A DNA stretch of 64,000 bases, from assembly GCF_000498395.2 (NCBI RefSeq), contig NZ_CP010979.1:1054001-1118000 (forward strand), read 5' to 3'. Source of the stretch: Pseudomonas putida S13.1.2. GTDB taxonomy: Bacteria; Pseudomonadota; Gammaproteobacteria; Pseudomonadales; Pseudomonadaceae. The translations under genes and the position numbers were made by a program. Below are positions 8,924 to 17,440 of the stretch, piece by piece; the first letter of the stretch is position 1, and every line of letters begins with the position of its first letter. The notes under the pieces are model-generated. The model ran no database searches. It saw nothing but the letters and a program-made list of their open reading frames with translations, and was not told where the DNA came from.

Positions 8924-10024
8924 TCAGATCGACAACCGCACTACCCGGTTGTCCAGCACCTGCTGTTCCTGCCCGCGCCGCTTGTTCACCACCAGCTCGC
9001 CAATGGCAATCAGCCGCGTGCGCGTGATGTTGCGTGACAACCCCAGCAGCTGCGCGGTATGCACCTGGTTGTAGTGGCAGAACCGATAGGCCGAGCGCAG
9101 CAGGGCGTTTTCCACTTTTTCGTACAGGTCACCCGCCTGCTCCTCGTACAACCGGCTGAACGCCCGCTGCAGCAGGTCCTCCACACCATTGCCTGCCGGC
9201 TCCTCTTCTTGCCGTTCGATGCGCAGGTTGGACAAACGCAGGTCTTGTGCGCGCACAGTGCCATCGCCGCAGGTCAGCAAGCTGTGGTGAATCACGTTTT
9301 CCAATTCGCGAATATTGCCCGGCCAACTGTACTCCACCAACTTGGCCTGGGCCTCGGGGCTCAGTTCCACGGGGCCGTAGCCCAGCCGGTCGCTGTAGCT
9401 GCGGATGAAGTGCCGGGCCAGCGGCAGGATGTCACCCGGGCGGTCGCGCAGCGGGTGCAACTGCAACGTCACCACGTTCAGCCGGTAGTAAAGGTCCTCA
9501 CGGAAATGCCCGGCGTTGATGGCCTTTTCCAGCTGCACGTTGGTTGCGGCCAGTACCCGCACGTTGATCGGGATGCTCTTGCGCGACCCGAGCCGCACCA
9601 CCTCGCGCTCCTGCAGCACGCGCAGTAGCTTGACCTGGATTGGCAGCGGCAGGTCGCCGATTTCGTCGAGGAACAGCGTGCCGCCGTTGGCCTCCTCGAA
9701 CCAGCCGGCCTTGGCCGCCAGGGCGCCAGTGAAGGCGCCTTTTTCATGGCCGAACAGTTCGGCTTCTACCAGCGATTCGGAGAATGCCCCGCAGTTGACC
9801 GCAACGAACGGCCCGTTGCGCCGGCCGCTGAGGTTGTGGATGTGGCGCGCGACCAGCTCCTTGCCCGTGCCGGTTTCGCCAATGATCAGGACGCTGGCCT
9901 CGCTGGGGGCGACCTGTTGCAAGTGGGCGAGCAGCGCCTGCGACCTGGGGTCTTCGAAGACCTGTGCGGTCGCCCTGATCGAGGTAGCCAGTGTCGGTGA
10001 CGGGGGGAGGGTCAGCAGTTGCAT
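8924..10024 (-). CDS. sfnR: Sigma-54-dependent regulator of sulfone/sulfonate sulfur acquisition (SfnR)
   Basis: 366 residues. The protein starts almost directly with an AAA+ sigma-54 interaction domain: Walker A GETGTGKE (49-56), the sigma-54-contacting loop GAFTGA (96-101), Walker [13 protein letters not shown] and an R-finger region. It ends with a Fis-type helix-turn-helix ([16 protein letters not shown]). There is no receiver, GAF or PAS domain, as in SfnR of P. putida, which activates dimethylsulfone-utilisation genes and is itself made under sulfate limitation. GAGGA precedes the ATG. It is last in an msuE-sfnB-sfnR operon. Confidence 0.85.
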   Translation of the reverse strand: MQLLTLPPSPTLATSIRATAQVFEDPRSQALLAHLQQVAPSEASVLIIGETGTGKELVARHIHNLSGRRNGPFVAVNCGAFSESLVEAELFGHEKGAFTGALAAKAGWFEEANGGTLFLDEIGDLPLPIQVKLLRVLQEREVVRLGSRKSIPINVRVLAATNVQLEKAINAGHFREDLYYRLNVVTLQLHPLRDRPGDILPLARHFIRSYSDRLGYGPVELSPEAQAKLVEYSWPGNIRELENVIHHSLLTCGDGTVRAQDLRLSNLRIERQEEEPAGNGVEDLLQRAFSRLYEEQAGDLYEKVENALLRSAYRFCHYNQVHTAQLLGLSRNITRTRLIAIGELVVNKRRGQEQQVLDNRVVRLSI

Positions 10025-10033
10025 GGGCAGTCC

Positions 10034-11221
10034 TCAGGAGTAGAAGGATGGGGCAGGGCGTTTGTCGTTGAGGGCCCACTCGCCGAGTTCGTGGATGCGG
10101 TAGTCCACCGGGTCGTGCAGGGTTTGCGTGCGCAGGTTGCGCCAGTGCCGATCGAAGCGCAGCGAGGCATGGGTGGCACGCGCACCGGTGACTTCGAACA
10201 GGCGGTTGCAGATGTCCAGGCCGTGGCGGCTGGCGGCGACCTTGGCGGTACCGATGGCCAGTGCCAGGTCGCCGCGCTCTTCAGCCGTAAGGGCATGTGC
10301 CTTGGCCCAGGCGGCGTCCAGCTGGCGCGCGGCCCGTTCGATCAGCAGGCGTACGCTTTCCAGGCTGACCCAGAACTCGCCGTAATGGCGCAGCACGTAA
10401 GGGTCTTCGGCACTGCTGGTGGCGCTGGAGCGGAACCACGGCCGGCTTTCCTTCAGCGTGTACTGGCGGGCTTCGTCGAAGGCGCCTTCGGCAATGCCGA
10501 GGAACAGGTTGGCGAAGTGCAGCTGGGCAATCAGCGGCCGCAGGGCGGCGAACGGGGTGCTCAGGGGGCCCGGGTCGAGCAGCAGTTCATTGTGCTCGAC
10601 CCGCACCCGCTCGAACGTGGCGCTGCCACTGTCGGTCTGGCGCTGGCCGATGTTGTTCCAGTCGCGGTGCAGGCTGATGCCGGTGCGGCCGCTGGGAATG
10701 GCGGCGATCAGCAGTTTGCCGCCGGCACGTTCGTCCACCGCCGAGGCGATGAGCATTTCCGAATCGCTGGCCCCGGAGCAGAAGCTTTTCTTGCCAGAGA
10801 ACTCGCACCAGCCGTCAAAGTGCTTGACCACGGTGCGCGTGTCCAGCGGGTTAAGGGCATTGCCCCAGAACCACTGTTTGCGGGCGGTCTGTTCAAACCA
10901 CGGCTGCCATTGGTCCGGGCGCGAGAACAGGCGCACGGTGGCCAGCATCAGGTGGTGAAAGCCGAACACGTGGGCAATGGAGCTGTCGACCCGGGCGAAC
11001 TCGCGCACCACCGCGAAGGTGTCGTGCCAGTTGGCCCCCTGGCCGCCGAAGGCCTGCGGGATCACCAGCGACAGCAGGCCGCTGTCACGCAAGGCATCGC
11101 GCTCGGCTTTCGGCGTGCCGCCACGCTCGTCGCGCTCGACGGCGGTCTGGGCAAACTGCCCGGCCAGTTCGCGGGCGATGGCCAAGGCAGGGCGCAGGGG
11201 GGTATTTACAGGTGCATTCAT
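10034..11221 (-). CDS. sfnB: SfnB family sulfur acquisition oxidoreductase
   Basis: 395 residues with an acyl-CoA dehydrogenase/DszC-like fold: the helical N-terminal domain (ALRDSGLLSLVIPQAFGGQG), the central FMN-contacting strands (FSGKKSFCSGASDSEML) and a C-terminal four-helix bundle. In P. putida SfnB is encoded with SfnR and flavin reductases and is induced under sulfur starvation; its precise substrate is not settled. Reduced flavin would come from the adjacent MsuE. Its stop is 9 bases before the sfnR start, with the sfnR ribosome binding site overlapping the end of the gene. Confidence 0.82.
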   Translation of the reverse strand: MNAPVNTPLRPALAIARELAGQFAQTAVERDERGGTPKAERDALRDSGLLSLVIPQAFGGQGANWHDTFAVVREFARVDSSIAHVFGFHHLMLATVRLFSRPDQWQPWFEQTARKQWFWGNALNPLDTRTVVKHFDGWCEFSGKKSFCSGASDSEMLIASAVDERAGGKLLIAAIPSGRTGISLHRDWNNIGQRQTDSGSATFERVRVEHNELLLDPGPLSTPFAALRPLIAQLHFANLFLGIAEGAFDEARQYTLKESRPWFRSSATSSAEDPYVLRHYGEFWVSLESVRLLIERAARQLDAAWAKAHALTAEERGDLALAIGTAKVAASRHGLDICNRLFEVTGARATHASLRFDRHWRNLRTQTLHDPVDYRIHELGEWALNDKRPAPSFYS

Positions 11222-11230
11222 GGCCGCTCC

Positions 11231-11791
11231 TCAGGCGCTTTTACGCAGTGCGTGGTGGGCGCCGAACAGCGGTACGGCGCGCTCGGCGGCCAGGCGGATA
11301 CGGGCGGCGAGGGCATCGCTGGAGACCCGGTAGTCGGCCAGCTCTGCCTGGCTGGCGAACACACCGATGGGCAGGGTCAAGGCCTGCAGGAAGCTGAACA
11401 GCGGGCGCAGCTGGTGGTCGAGTACCAGTGCATGGCGTTCACTGCCACCGGTGGCGGCAAGCAGTACCGGGGTATCGACCAGGGCGTCCTGGCCGATCAG
11501 GTCGAACAAGTGCTTGAAGTGGCCGGTGAAGCTGCCACGGTATACGGGGGTGGTTACCACCAGCAGGTCGGCCTTTTCCACCAGGCGAAGTTGCTGTTCG
11601 ACGGTTTCGGGCAGCTCGCTGCGCCACAAGGCGCTACCCAGTGGGCGGGCGATGTCGCCCAGTTCGATCAGGTGCGGCTTGATGTGCAGGTGTTCGGCCA
11701 GTTCGGCGAGGATCGCCTCGGTCAAGGCCAGGGTGCGCGAAGGGCGGGAAGTGCCGCCGGACAAGGCTACGACGTTCAGTGGGGTGCTCAT
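11231..11791 (-). CDS. msuE: NADH-dependent FMN reductase MsuE
   Basis: 186 residues with a flavodoxin-like fold. SGGTSRPSRTLAL is the FMN phosphate-binding loop and TTPVYRGSFTGHFKHLFDLI the conserved NADPH:FMN reductase segment. MsuE supplies FMNH2 to two-component monooxygenases that cleave methanesulfonate and related sulfur compounds. It is the first gene of the leftward msuE-sfnB-sfnR unit, whose upstream region carries AT-rich, dyad-symmetric DNA. No monooxygenase (MsuD/SsuD/SfnG) gene is in the window, so its partners must lie elsewhere. Confidence 0.85.
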   Translation of the reverse strand: MSTPLNVVALSGGTSRPSRTLALTEAILAELAEHLHIKPHLIELGDIARPLGSALWRSELPETVEQQLRLVEKADLLVVTTPVYRGSFTGHFKHLFDLIGQDALVDTPVLLAATGGSERHALVLDHQLRPLFSFLQALTLPIGVFASQAELADYRVSSDALAARIRLAAERAVPLFGAHHALRKSA

Positions 11792-12129
11792 GGGCAGGTC
11801 TCCGGTTCTGGTTGAGCGGGACTTTGCTTGAGCAATCGTCGTGCCTGGTTCTAATGTTGTTTGGGATCAACGGGTTAGCGCAAGTTCGTGTCTGCGCGGG
11901 TGTTGCCGTGCGGGCGTTTTCTGTTGATCGGGTGTTGCGCTGCAGACAGTTGGCCGGGTGTTGGCTGCTGTACAGTTGGGAAGGTTATAAAGGATTACTC
12001 TTTTCAAAAAAAAGAATAAGAATTTATATTCTTATACGATTATTTTATTTTTGGCGCCTGTCTGGCCTTACGCAGGACGGGTAGGCGCGGCCTTGCGTCG
12101 CGATGGGGCGCGAAGCGGCCCCGGCAATC
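11792..12129. promoter_or_regulatory. msuE upstream region with AT-rich palindrome; REP half at far end
   Basis: No gene is seen in these 338 bases. An AT-rich stretch at about 12000-12052 stands out from the GC-rich surroundings and contains a perfect inverted repeat, ATAAGAAT (12016-12023), TTAT, ATTCTTAT (12028-12035), about 225 bases upstream of msuE. A CysB/LysR-type or sulfate-starvation control site is possible. At 12083-12128 a REP half with stem GGGGC...GCCCC lies directly after the mrdA stop and may terminate mrdA. Confidence 0.45.
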
Positions 12130-14025
12130 TCAAGTGTGCGGCACGCCCCGGGCAGGCACCCCGCCCGCATACTCCGGCTTCAGATGCCCTTGCTCATCCA
12201 GCAGGTAAGCATCCATCACCTCGCGCACCACCGGCCCCGCCACCCGGCCCCCAGCCTCACCGTTCTCGATCATCACCGCCACCACCACACTCGGGTGGTC
12301 GGCCGGTGCAAAGCCGACAAACAGGGCGTTGTCGCGGTGGCGCTCCAGGGTCTTGTTGCGGTTGTAACGTTCACCCTGCTTGATTGCCACCACCTGCGCG
12401 GTACCACTCTTGCCGGCGATCCGGTACTGCGCGCCTGCCGCAGCGGCGCGGGCAATACCGCGCGGGTCGTGCATGACCATCTGCATGCCCTGGCTGACCT
12501 GGTCCCAGGCATGCTTGTCGTGCAGCACGATGTCGGGCATCGGGTTGGGGTCCACCGGCGCATCGCCACCCACGGTCATGGCCAGGTGCGGGCGATGCCA
12601 CACGCCCTTGCTCGCCAGCAGGCTGGTGGCCTGGGCCAGCTGCAGCGGGGTGACCTGCATGTAGCCTTGGCCAATGCCCAGGATCAGCGTCTCGCCCGGG
12701 AACCATGCCTGGCGCCGGGTGGCACGCTTCCACTGGGCCGACGGCATCAGCCCGGAGGCCTCCTCGAACATGTCCAGCGACACCTTCTGACCCAGGCCGA
12801 ATTCGGCCATGTAGTCATGCAGGCGATCGATGCCCAGCTTGTGCGCCAGGTCGTAGAAGTAGGTGTCGTTGGAGCGCATGATGGCGGTGTACATGTCTAC
12901 CCAGCCATCGCCGCTGCGGTTCCAGTTACGGTACTTGTGGTCGTAGTTGGGCAACTGGTAGTAGCCCGGGTCGAACACCCGGCTGCCCGGCGTGATCACG
13001 CCGCTGTCGAGGCCGGCGATGGCCACTTCCGGTTTCACCGTCGAGCCAGGGGCATACAGGCCGCGCAGCACGCGGTTGAACAGCGGGCGGTCGATGGAAT
13101 CGCGCAGTTCGGCATACTGCTTGAAGCTGATGCCCTTGACGAACAGGTTGGGGTCGAAGCTGGGGTTGCTGACCATTGCCAGCACGTCGCCGTTGGCCGG
13201 GTCCAGTACCACCACCGAGCCACGGCGGTCGCCCAGCGCCTTTTCTGCGGCCACCTGCAAGTGGGCGTCCAGGGTCAGCACGATGTCTTGCCCCGGGGTC
13301 GGGGCCTTGTGGTTGAGCACGCGCATCACCCGGCCCTGGGCGTTGGTCTCGACCTCCTCATAGCCCACATGGCCGTGCAGCTGGCTTTCGTAGAAGTGTT
13401 CGATACCGGTCTTGCCGATTGACTGGGTGCCACGGTACTCGGTGCTGTCGAGGACCTTGGCCTCTTTCTCGTTGATGCGCCCCACATAACCCACCGAGTG
13501 GGCGAAATGCCCGGCCAGGGGGTATTCGCGGATGAACTGCGGCTCTACCTCCAGGCCCGGCAGGCGGAACTGGTTCACCGCCACCAGGGCGATCTGCTCT
13601 TCGCTCAGGCCCACCATCAGGGTCACCGGCTCGAACGGCTTGCGGCCACGGCGCAGGTCTTTGTCGAACTGCTTACGGTCGTCTTCGGTCAGGCCTAGCA
13701 CCTGGGTGAGGGTGTCGAGCACCTTGGCGGAGTCGCCGCCGGCCCGCTCGCGGGTCATGGTCAGGTCGAAGCTGGGTTTGTTGTCGGCCAGCACCACGCC
13801 GTTGCGGTCGTAGATCAGCCCGCGTTCGGGGGCGATGGGCAGTACGTGCACGCGGTTGTTTTCCGACACGGCGGTCTGCTGGTCGTGCTGCAGCACCTGC
13901 AATACATATAGCCGCCCCACCAGCACGGCGACCAGGCTGAAGACCAGGATGGCGCAGGCCAGGAGCCGGCGATTGACCAGGTGCTTTTCCTTTTCGTGGT
14001 CCTTGAGGGGGATGGGTTGTGGCAT
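12130..14025 (-). CDS. mrdA: Penicillin-binding protein 2 (peptidoglycan D,D-transpeptidase)
   Basis: 631 residues from the ATG at 14025 (MPQPIPLKDHEKEKHLVNRR). One membrane anchor (about 22-42) precedes the PBP dimerisation domain and the transpeptidase domain, which has the active-site APGSTVKP (SxxK), a SND triad (SxN) and GKSGTAQV (KTG-type, here KSGT). PBP2 makes the cross-links of lateral wall elongation with RodA. The usual mrdA neighbours (rodA, mltB, rlpA, dacA) are absent: the gene is flanked by sulfur and vanillate genes, so it is probably a second PBP2 paralogue. All three catalytic motifs are present, so it should be functional. Confidence 0.92.
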   Translation of the reverse strand: MPQPIPLKDHEKEKHLVNRRLLACAILVFSLVAVLVGRLYVLQVLQHDQQTAVSENNRVHVLPIAPERGLIYDRNGVVLADNKPSFDLTMTRERAGGDSAKVLDTLTQVLGLTEDDRKQFDKDLRRGRKPFEPVTLMVGLSEEQIALVAVNQFRLPGLEVEPQFIREYPLAGHFAHSVGYVGRINEKEAKVLDSTEYRGTQSIGKTGIEHFYESQLHGHVGYEEVETNAQGRVMRVLNHKAPTPGQDIVLTLDAHLQVAAEKALGDRRGSVVVLDPANGDVLAMVSNPSFDPNLFVKGISFKQYAELRDSIDRPLFNRVLRGLYAPGSTVKPEVAIAGLDSGVITPGSRVFDPGYYQLPNYDHKYRNWNRSGDGWVDMYTAIMRSNDTYFYDLAHKLGIDRLHDYMAEFGLGQKVSLDMFEEASGLMPSAQWKRATRRQAWFPGETLILGIGQGYMQVTPLQLAQATSLLASKGVWHRPHLAMTVGGDAPVDPNPMPDIVLHDKHAWDQVSQGMQMVMHDPRGIARAAAAGAQYRIAGKSGTAQVVAIKQGERYNRNKTLERHRDNALFVGFAPADHPSVVVAVMIENGEAGGRVAGPVVREVMDAYLLDEQGHLKPEYAGGVPARGVPHT

Positions 14026-14240
14026 CAGTAGCTCTTTTTTGCAGGTATCGCGGTGGCTGTGCGGGCGCGCGATCGGGCCGGGGATGCTACGCAACACCTA
14101 TCGTGGCCTCAAGGCGAGTGGCGGCTGGCGCTGGGTGGATAACGGCTGTTCGCCCCGCAATCAGGGCGCTGGCGGGGAACATGAAGATTTGTTCATGGCA
14201 GCTAAGTCCTTAAGGGCAAGGTATGGTTTCTTGGTGTTTC

Positions 14241-14250
14241 ATGGATCCAT
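14241..14250. promoter_or_regulatory. Putative VanR operator 1 (transporter promoter)
   Basis: The palindrome ATGGATCCAT upstream of the transporter gene matches the core of the two sites in front of vanA and resembles the published Caulobacter VanR operator half, ATTGGATCCAAT. It is a candidate site for the VanR encoded at 18184. Confidence 0.6.
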
Positions 14251-14400
14251 AAATCTGTAGTGTTCGATAAACGAACGAAAATTGGATTAGATGTTAAATC
14301 ATCAAGCCGTTGATAAATAAGCTTAAAATGTACTGATTATCAATTTTCAACCTTCGCCATGAGTAATTTTCTCGGAGTGATCGAATGCGGCCTGTTGTTT

Positions 14401-14410
14401 GTGGATCCAT
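14401..14410. promoter_or_regulatory. Putative VanR operator 2 (transporter promoter)
   Basis: GTGGATCCAT differs by one base from the other three sites in the locus and is 160 bases from operator 1 on the same promoter side. The spacing would allow cooperative binding or looping. Confidence 0.5.
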
Positions 14411-14487
14411 TATCTGGTTGATTAGCGCCTGACAACGGCGGGAGCCCTCCTGCCGTATGCAATAACAATTACAAAAAGGGTTCAGTC

Positions 14488-14592
14488 ATGAATGGCTATC
14501 CAGCGGCCCGGAACTGTCAGGGTTCCCCCCGTCTTGCCTGCGCGTGCGCATCTGTCCTCCCGCCTGTGGCCAACCGGCAGGTGACCCCATGA
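14488..14592 (+). CDS. Short upstream ORF (34 codons) overlapping the transporter start
   Basis: An ATG at 14488 with AAGGG eight bases upstream opens a 34-codon frame whose TGA (14590-14592) overlaps the ATG of the transporter gene (14589-14591). It contains the Cys-rich segment NCQGSPRLACACASV. Ribosomes finishing this ORF would be placed exactly at the transporter start, so translational coupling or a leader-peptide control is likely. No known family is recognised; it may act through the act of translation rather than as a protein. Confidence 0.4.
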   Translation: MNGYPAARNCQGSPRLACACASVLPPVANRQVTP

Positions 14593-15929
14593 ATACCGAT
14601 CTCAAGCAACGCCTGGACAACGACCCGATGGGCCGCTTCCAGTACCTGGCCATTGGTATTTGCATCGTCCTCAACATGATCGATGGCTTTGACGTACTGG
14701 TCATGGCCTTCACTGCCTCGTCGGTGTCCGCCGAGTGGAACCTGAACGGCGCGCAGGTGGGGCTGCTGCTCAGCGCCGGCCTGTTTGGCATGGCGGCCGG
14801 TTCGTTGTTCATCGCGCCGTGGGCCGACCGCTTTGGTCGTCGCCCGCTGATCCTGCTGTGCCTGACGCTGTCCGGCATCGGCATGCTGCTCTCGGCAATG
14901 AGCCAGAGCCCGTTGCAACTGGCGCTGCTGCGTGGCCTGACCGGGCTGGGCATCGGTGGCATCCTGGCCAGCAGCAACGTGATTGCCAGTGAGTACGCCA
15001 GCAAACGCTGGCGCGGCCTGGCGGTGAGCCTGCAGTCAACCGGTTATGCCCTGGGCGCGACGTTGGGCGGTTTGCTGGCGGTATGGCTGCTGGGGCATTG
15101 GGGTTGGCGCTCGGTGTTCCTGTTTGGCGGCATTGTCACCGTGCTGGTGATCCCGCTGGTGCTGTTGTGGCTGCCAGAGTCGCTGGACTTTCTGCTGGCG
15201 CGTCGCCCGGCAAATGCCCTGGCACGGGTCAACCGCCTGGCCGTGCGCCTTGGTCAGCCGGCGCTGGCACACCTGCCAACACCCGCAGCAAGGGAGCCGG
15301 GCGCCGCCCGCGGCTTCCGGCAACTGCTGGCGCCGGCCATGCGCCGCACCACGCTGGTTATCTGGTTACTGTTCTTCCTGGTCATGTTCGGCTTCTACTT
15401 CGTCATGAGCTGGACGCCGAAACTGCTGGTGGCCGCTGGCTTGTCGGCACAGCAGGGCATCACCGGCGGGGTGCTGTTGAGTGTTGGCGGCATCCTCGGC
15501 GCGGCGCTGATCGGTGGCCTGGCTTCGCGCTGGCCACTCACCCGCGTGCTGGCGCTGTTCATGTTGATCACCGCGGCGCTGCTGGTGCTGTTCGTGGTCA
15601 ATGGCGCGTCGGTCAGTGCCGCCTTGGCGCTGGGGTTGCTGATCGGGCTGTTCTCCAACGGCTGCGTGGCCGGCCTGTATGCCCTGTCGCCGGTGGTCTA
15701 TGACGCCTCGGTGCGCGCTACCGGCGTGGGCTGGGGCATCGGCATCGGCCGCATGGGCGCAATCCTGTCGCCAACCGTGGCAGGCGTGTTGCTCGATGGC
15801 GGCTGGCAACCGCTGCACCTGTACGGGGTGTTTGCCAGCGTCTTCGTGCTTGCAGCGGCTTGCCTGCTGTTGCTGCGCCCAATGACCAAGCCGACGTCCG
15901 CCCAGCCCGCTGATGCACTGAGTCACTGA
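14589..15929 (+). CDS. Aromatic acid:H+ symporter (AAHS family MFS), vanillate/protocatechuate-type
   Basis: 446 residues, about twelve membrane segments. TM1 carries the AAHS hallmark MIDGFDVLVMAFTA (DGxD), and the TM2-3 loop reads APWADRFGRRP, as in PcaK, BenK and VanK. It probably imports vanillate or a related aromatic acid by proton symport across the inner membrane, together with the porin encoded next. The ATG at 14589 overlaps the stop of a short upstream ORF. Two VanR-like operators in its promoter tie it to the van regulon. Confidence 0.88.
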   Translation: MNTDLKQRLDNDPMGRFQYLAIGICIVLNMIDGFDVLVMAFTASSVSAEWNLNGAQVGLLLSAGLFGMAAGSLFIAPWADRFGRRPLILLCLTLSGIGMLLSAMSQSPLQLALLRGLTGLGIGGILASSNVIASEYASKRWRGLAVSLQSTGYALGATLGGLLAVWLLGHWGWRSVFLFGGIVTVLVIPLVLLWLPESLDFLLARRPANALARVNRLAVRLGQPALAHLPTPAAREPGAARGFRQLLAPAMRRTTLVIWLLFFLVMFGFYFVMSWTPKLLVAAGLSAQQGITGGVLLSVGGILGAALIGGLASRWPLTRVLALFMLITAALLVLFVVNGASVSAALALGLLIGLFSNGCVAGLYALSPVVYDASVRATGVGWGIGIGRMGAILSPTVAGVLLDGGWQPLHLYGVFASVFVLAAACLLLLRPMTKPTSAQPADALSH

Positions 15930-16021
15930 GCGCAACCCGGTCCGGCCGGGTATCTGAATGCAGTGTGCTGCCCTGGGCCAAGTTGGCCTGGGGCGGTCGG
16001 CTGCGCCTATTGAAAGCGGAG

Positions 16022-16029
16022 AACAATAA
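16022..16029 (+). promoter_or_regulatory. CA motif at the porin RBS
   Basis: AACAATAA directly after GGAG and before the porin start matches AAnAAnAA, the Hfq/Crc target motif. Confidence 0.35.
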
Positions 16030-16031
16030 TA

Positions 16032-17285
16032 ATGATGCACACAACTTGCACGCTGGCCCGATCGGCCTTGGCGGTTTCGCTGGCGCTTGGCCTGGGTATG
16101 CCGGCTTGGGCCGAGGAGGGGGGCTTCTTTGAAGACGCCAAGGCCGGGCTGACTCTGCGCAACTATTACTTCAACCGAGATTTTCGCGACCCGGGGGCGG
16201 CCAAGAGCAAGGTTGAGGAGTGGGCCCAGGGCTTCATCTTCAAGTTCAGTTCTGGCTACACCCCGGGGTTGATCGGTGTTGGCCTGGACGGCATCGCCAT
16301 GTTCGGCGTGAAGCTGGACAGCGGCCGCGGTACCAGCGGCTCCGAACTGCTGCCGGTGCACGATGACGGGCGTGCAGCCGACGACTACGGCAGGGCCGGG
16401 CTGGCGGCCAAGCTGCGTATTTCATCAACCGAGCTGAAGGTGGGTGAGCTGTTACCGGATATTCCGCTGCTGCGCTACGACGATGGCCGCCTGCTGCCGC
16501 AGACCTTCCGTGGCGCCATGCTCGACTCTCGGGAAATCGAGGGCCTGAGCCTGCAAGCCGGTCAGTACCGCGAGGTAAGCTTGCGCAACTCTTCCGACAT
16601 GCAGGACCTTTCTGCCTGGGCCGCGCCCGGGGTCACCTCGGACGGCTTCAACTACGCCGGCGCCGAGTACCGCTTCAACCAGCAGCGCACCCTGATCGGC
16701 GCGTGGCATTCGCAGCTGGAGGACATCTACCAGCAAAGCTACTTCAACCTGCTGCACAGCCAGCGAGTGGGCGAGTGGACGCTGGGGGCCAACCTGGGTT
16801 ACTTCATCGACCGGGATGACGGCCAGGCGCGCATCGGCGATATCCAGAGCCGCACGGGCTACGCCTTGCTCTCAGCTTCGCACAGTGGCCACACACTGTA
16901 CCTGGGGTTGCAGAAAGTCAGTGGCGACAGCCAGTGGATGTCGGTGTACGGCAGTAGCGGGCGAACCTTGGGCAACGACATGTTCAACGGCAACTTCAGC
17001 AACGCCGACGAGCGCTCGTGGCAAGTGCGCTACGACTACAACTTTGCCGCGCTGGGTGTGCCGGGGCTATTGGCCATGGTGCGTTACGGGCATGGCGAAA
17101 ATGCCACCACGGCGGCGGGCAGCAATGGCAAGGAGTGGGAGCGTGATACCGAGGTGAACTACACGTTCCAGAGCGGAGCCTTGAAGAACCTCAACATCCG
17201 CCTGAACAACGCCACAAACCGGCGCAGCTTCAACAGCGATTTTGACCAGACGCGACTGATCGTCAGCTACCCGCTGACGCTGTAA
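16032..17285 (+). CDS. OprD family outer membrane porin
   Basis: 417 residues. A signal peptide (about 27 residues, cleavage after GMPAWA) is followed by GGFFEDAKAGLTLRNYYFNR, the strongly conserved start of the OprD barrel. Amphipathic strands follow and the C-terminal strand ends with hydrophobic residues (LIVSYPLTL), as required for BAM recognition. OprD/OpdK-type porins take up amino acids or aromatic acids; the position between the aromatic carrier and vanR indicates vanillate or a related phenolic acid (VanP-like). It probably shares a transcript with the transporter 100 bases upstream. Confidence 0.9.
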   Translation: MMHTTCTLARSALAVSLALGLGMPAWAEEGGFFEDAKAGLTLRNYYFNRDFRDPGAAKSKVEEWAQGFIFKFSSGYTPGLIGVGLDGIAMFGVKLDSGRGTSGSELLPVHDDGRAADDYGRAGLAAKLRISSTELKVGELLPDIPLLRYDDGRLLPQTFRGAMLDSREIEGLSLQAGQYREVSLRNSSDMQDLSAWAAPGVTSDGFNYAGAEYRFNQQRTLIGAWHSQLEDIYQQSYFNLLHSQRVGEWTLGANLGYFIDRDDGQARIGDIQSRTGYALLSASHSGHTLYLGLQKVSGDSQWMSVYGSSGRTLGNDMFNGNFSNADERSWQVRYDYNFAALGVPGLLAMVRYGHGENATTAAGSNGKEWERDTEVNYTFQSGALKNLNIRLNNATNRRSFNSDFDQTRLIVSYPLTL

Positions 17286-17440
17286 GCAGCACTATGCCCG
17301 GTGAGCACGGGCCTTGCAGGAACGGCCTTGTGCCGCGAAGGCTTCGAGGCAGACCCGGCAATTGGTGCATGTGTGCTGAAACCCGGGGGCTGCTTTGCAG
17401 CCCATCGCGACACAAGGCCGCTCCTACAGGTTTCGCGCAG
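17286..17440. repeat. REP-like palindromes after the porin gene
   Basis: Two copies of the GCGGCCTTGTG(C/T)CGCGA type flank about 90 bases: one near 17321, and its complement TCGCGACACAAGGCCGC near 17405-17421. No gene is supported here. Confidence 0.65.

Larger units (their letters stand above)
14026..14588 (+). promoter_or_regulatory. Promoter/leader region of the aromatic acid transporter gene
   Basis: This 560-base region between the divergent mrdA and the AAHS transporter gene contains an AT-rich segment (about 14225-14360), two GGATCC-centred operator-like sites (14241-14250 and 14401-14410) and a short ORF at 14488-14592. AATAACAA just before the short ORF fits a Hfq/Crc site. No larger gene is supported. 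Confidence 0.55.

Noticed and set aside
10019..11815. Long plus-strand frame (about 598 codons) opposite sfnB/msuE
   Set aside because: Shadow of two well-supported minus-strand genes; no recognisable domain.
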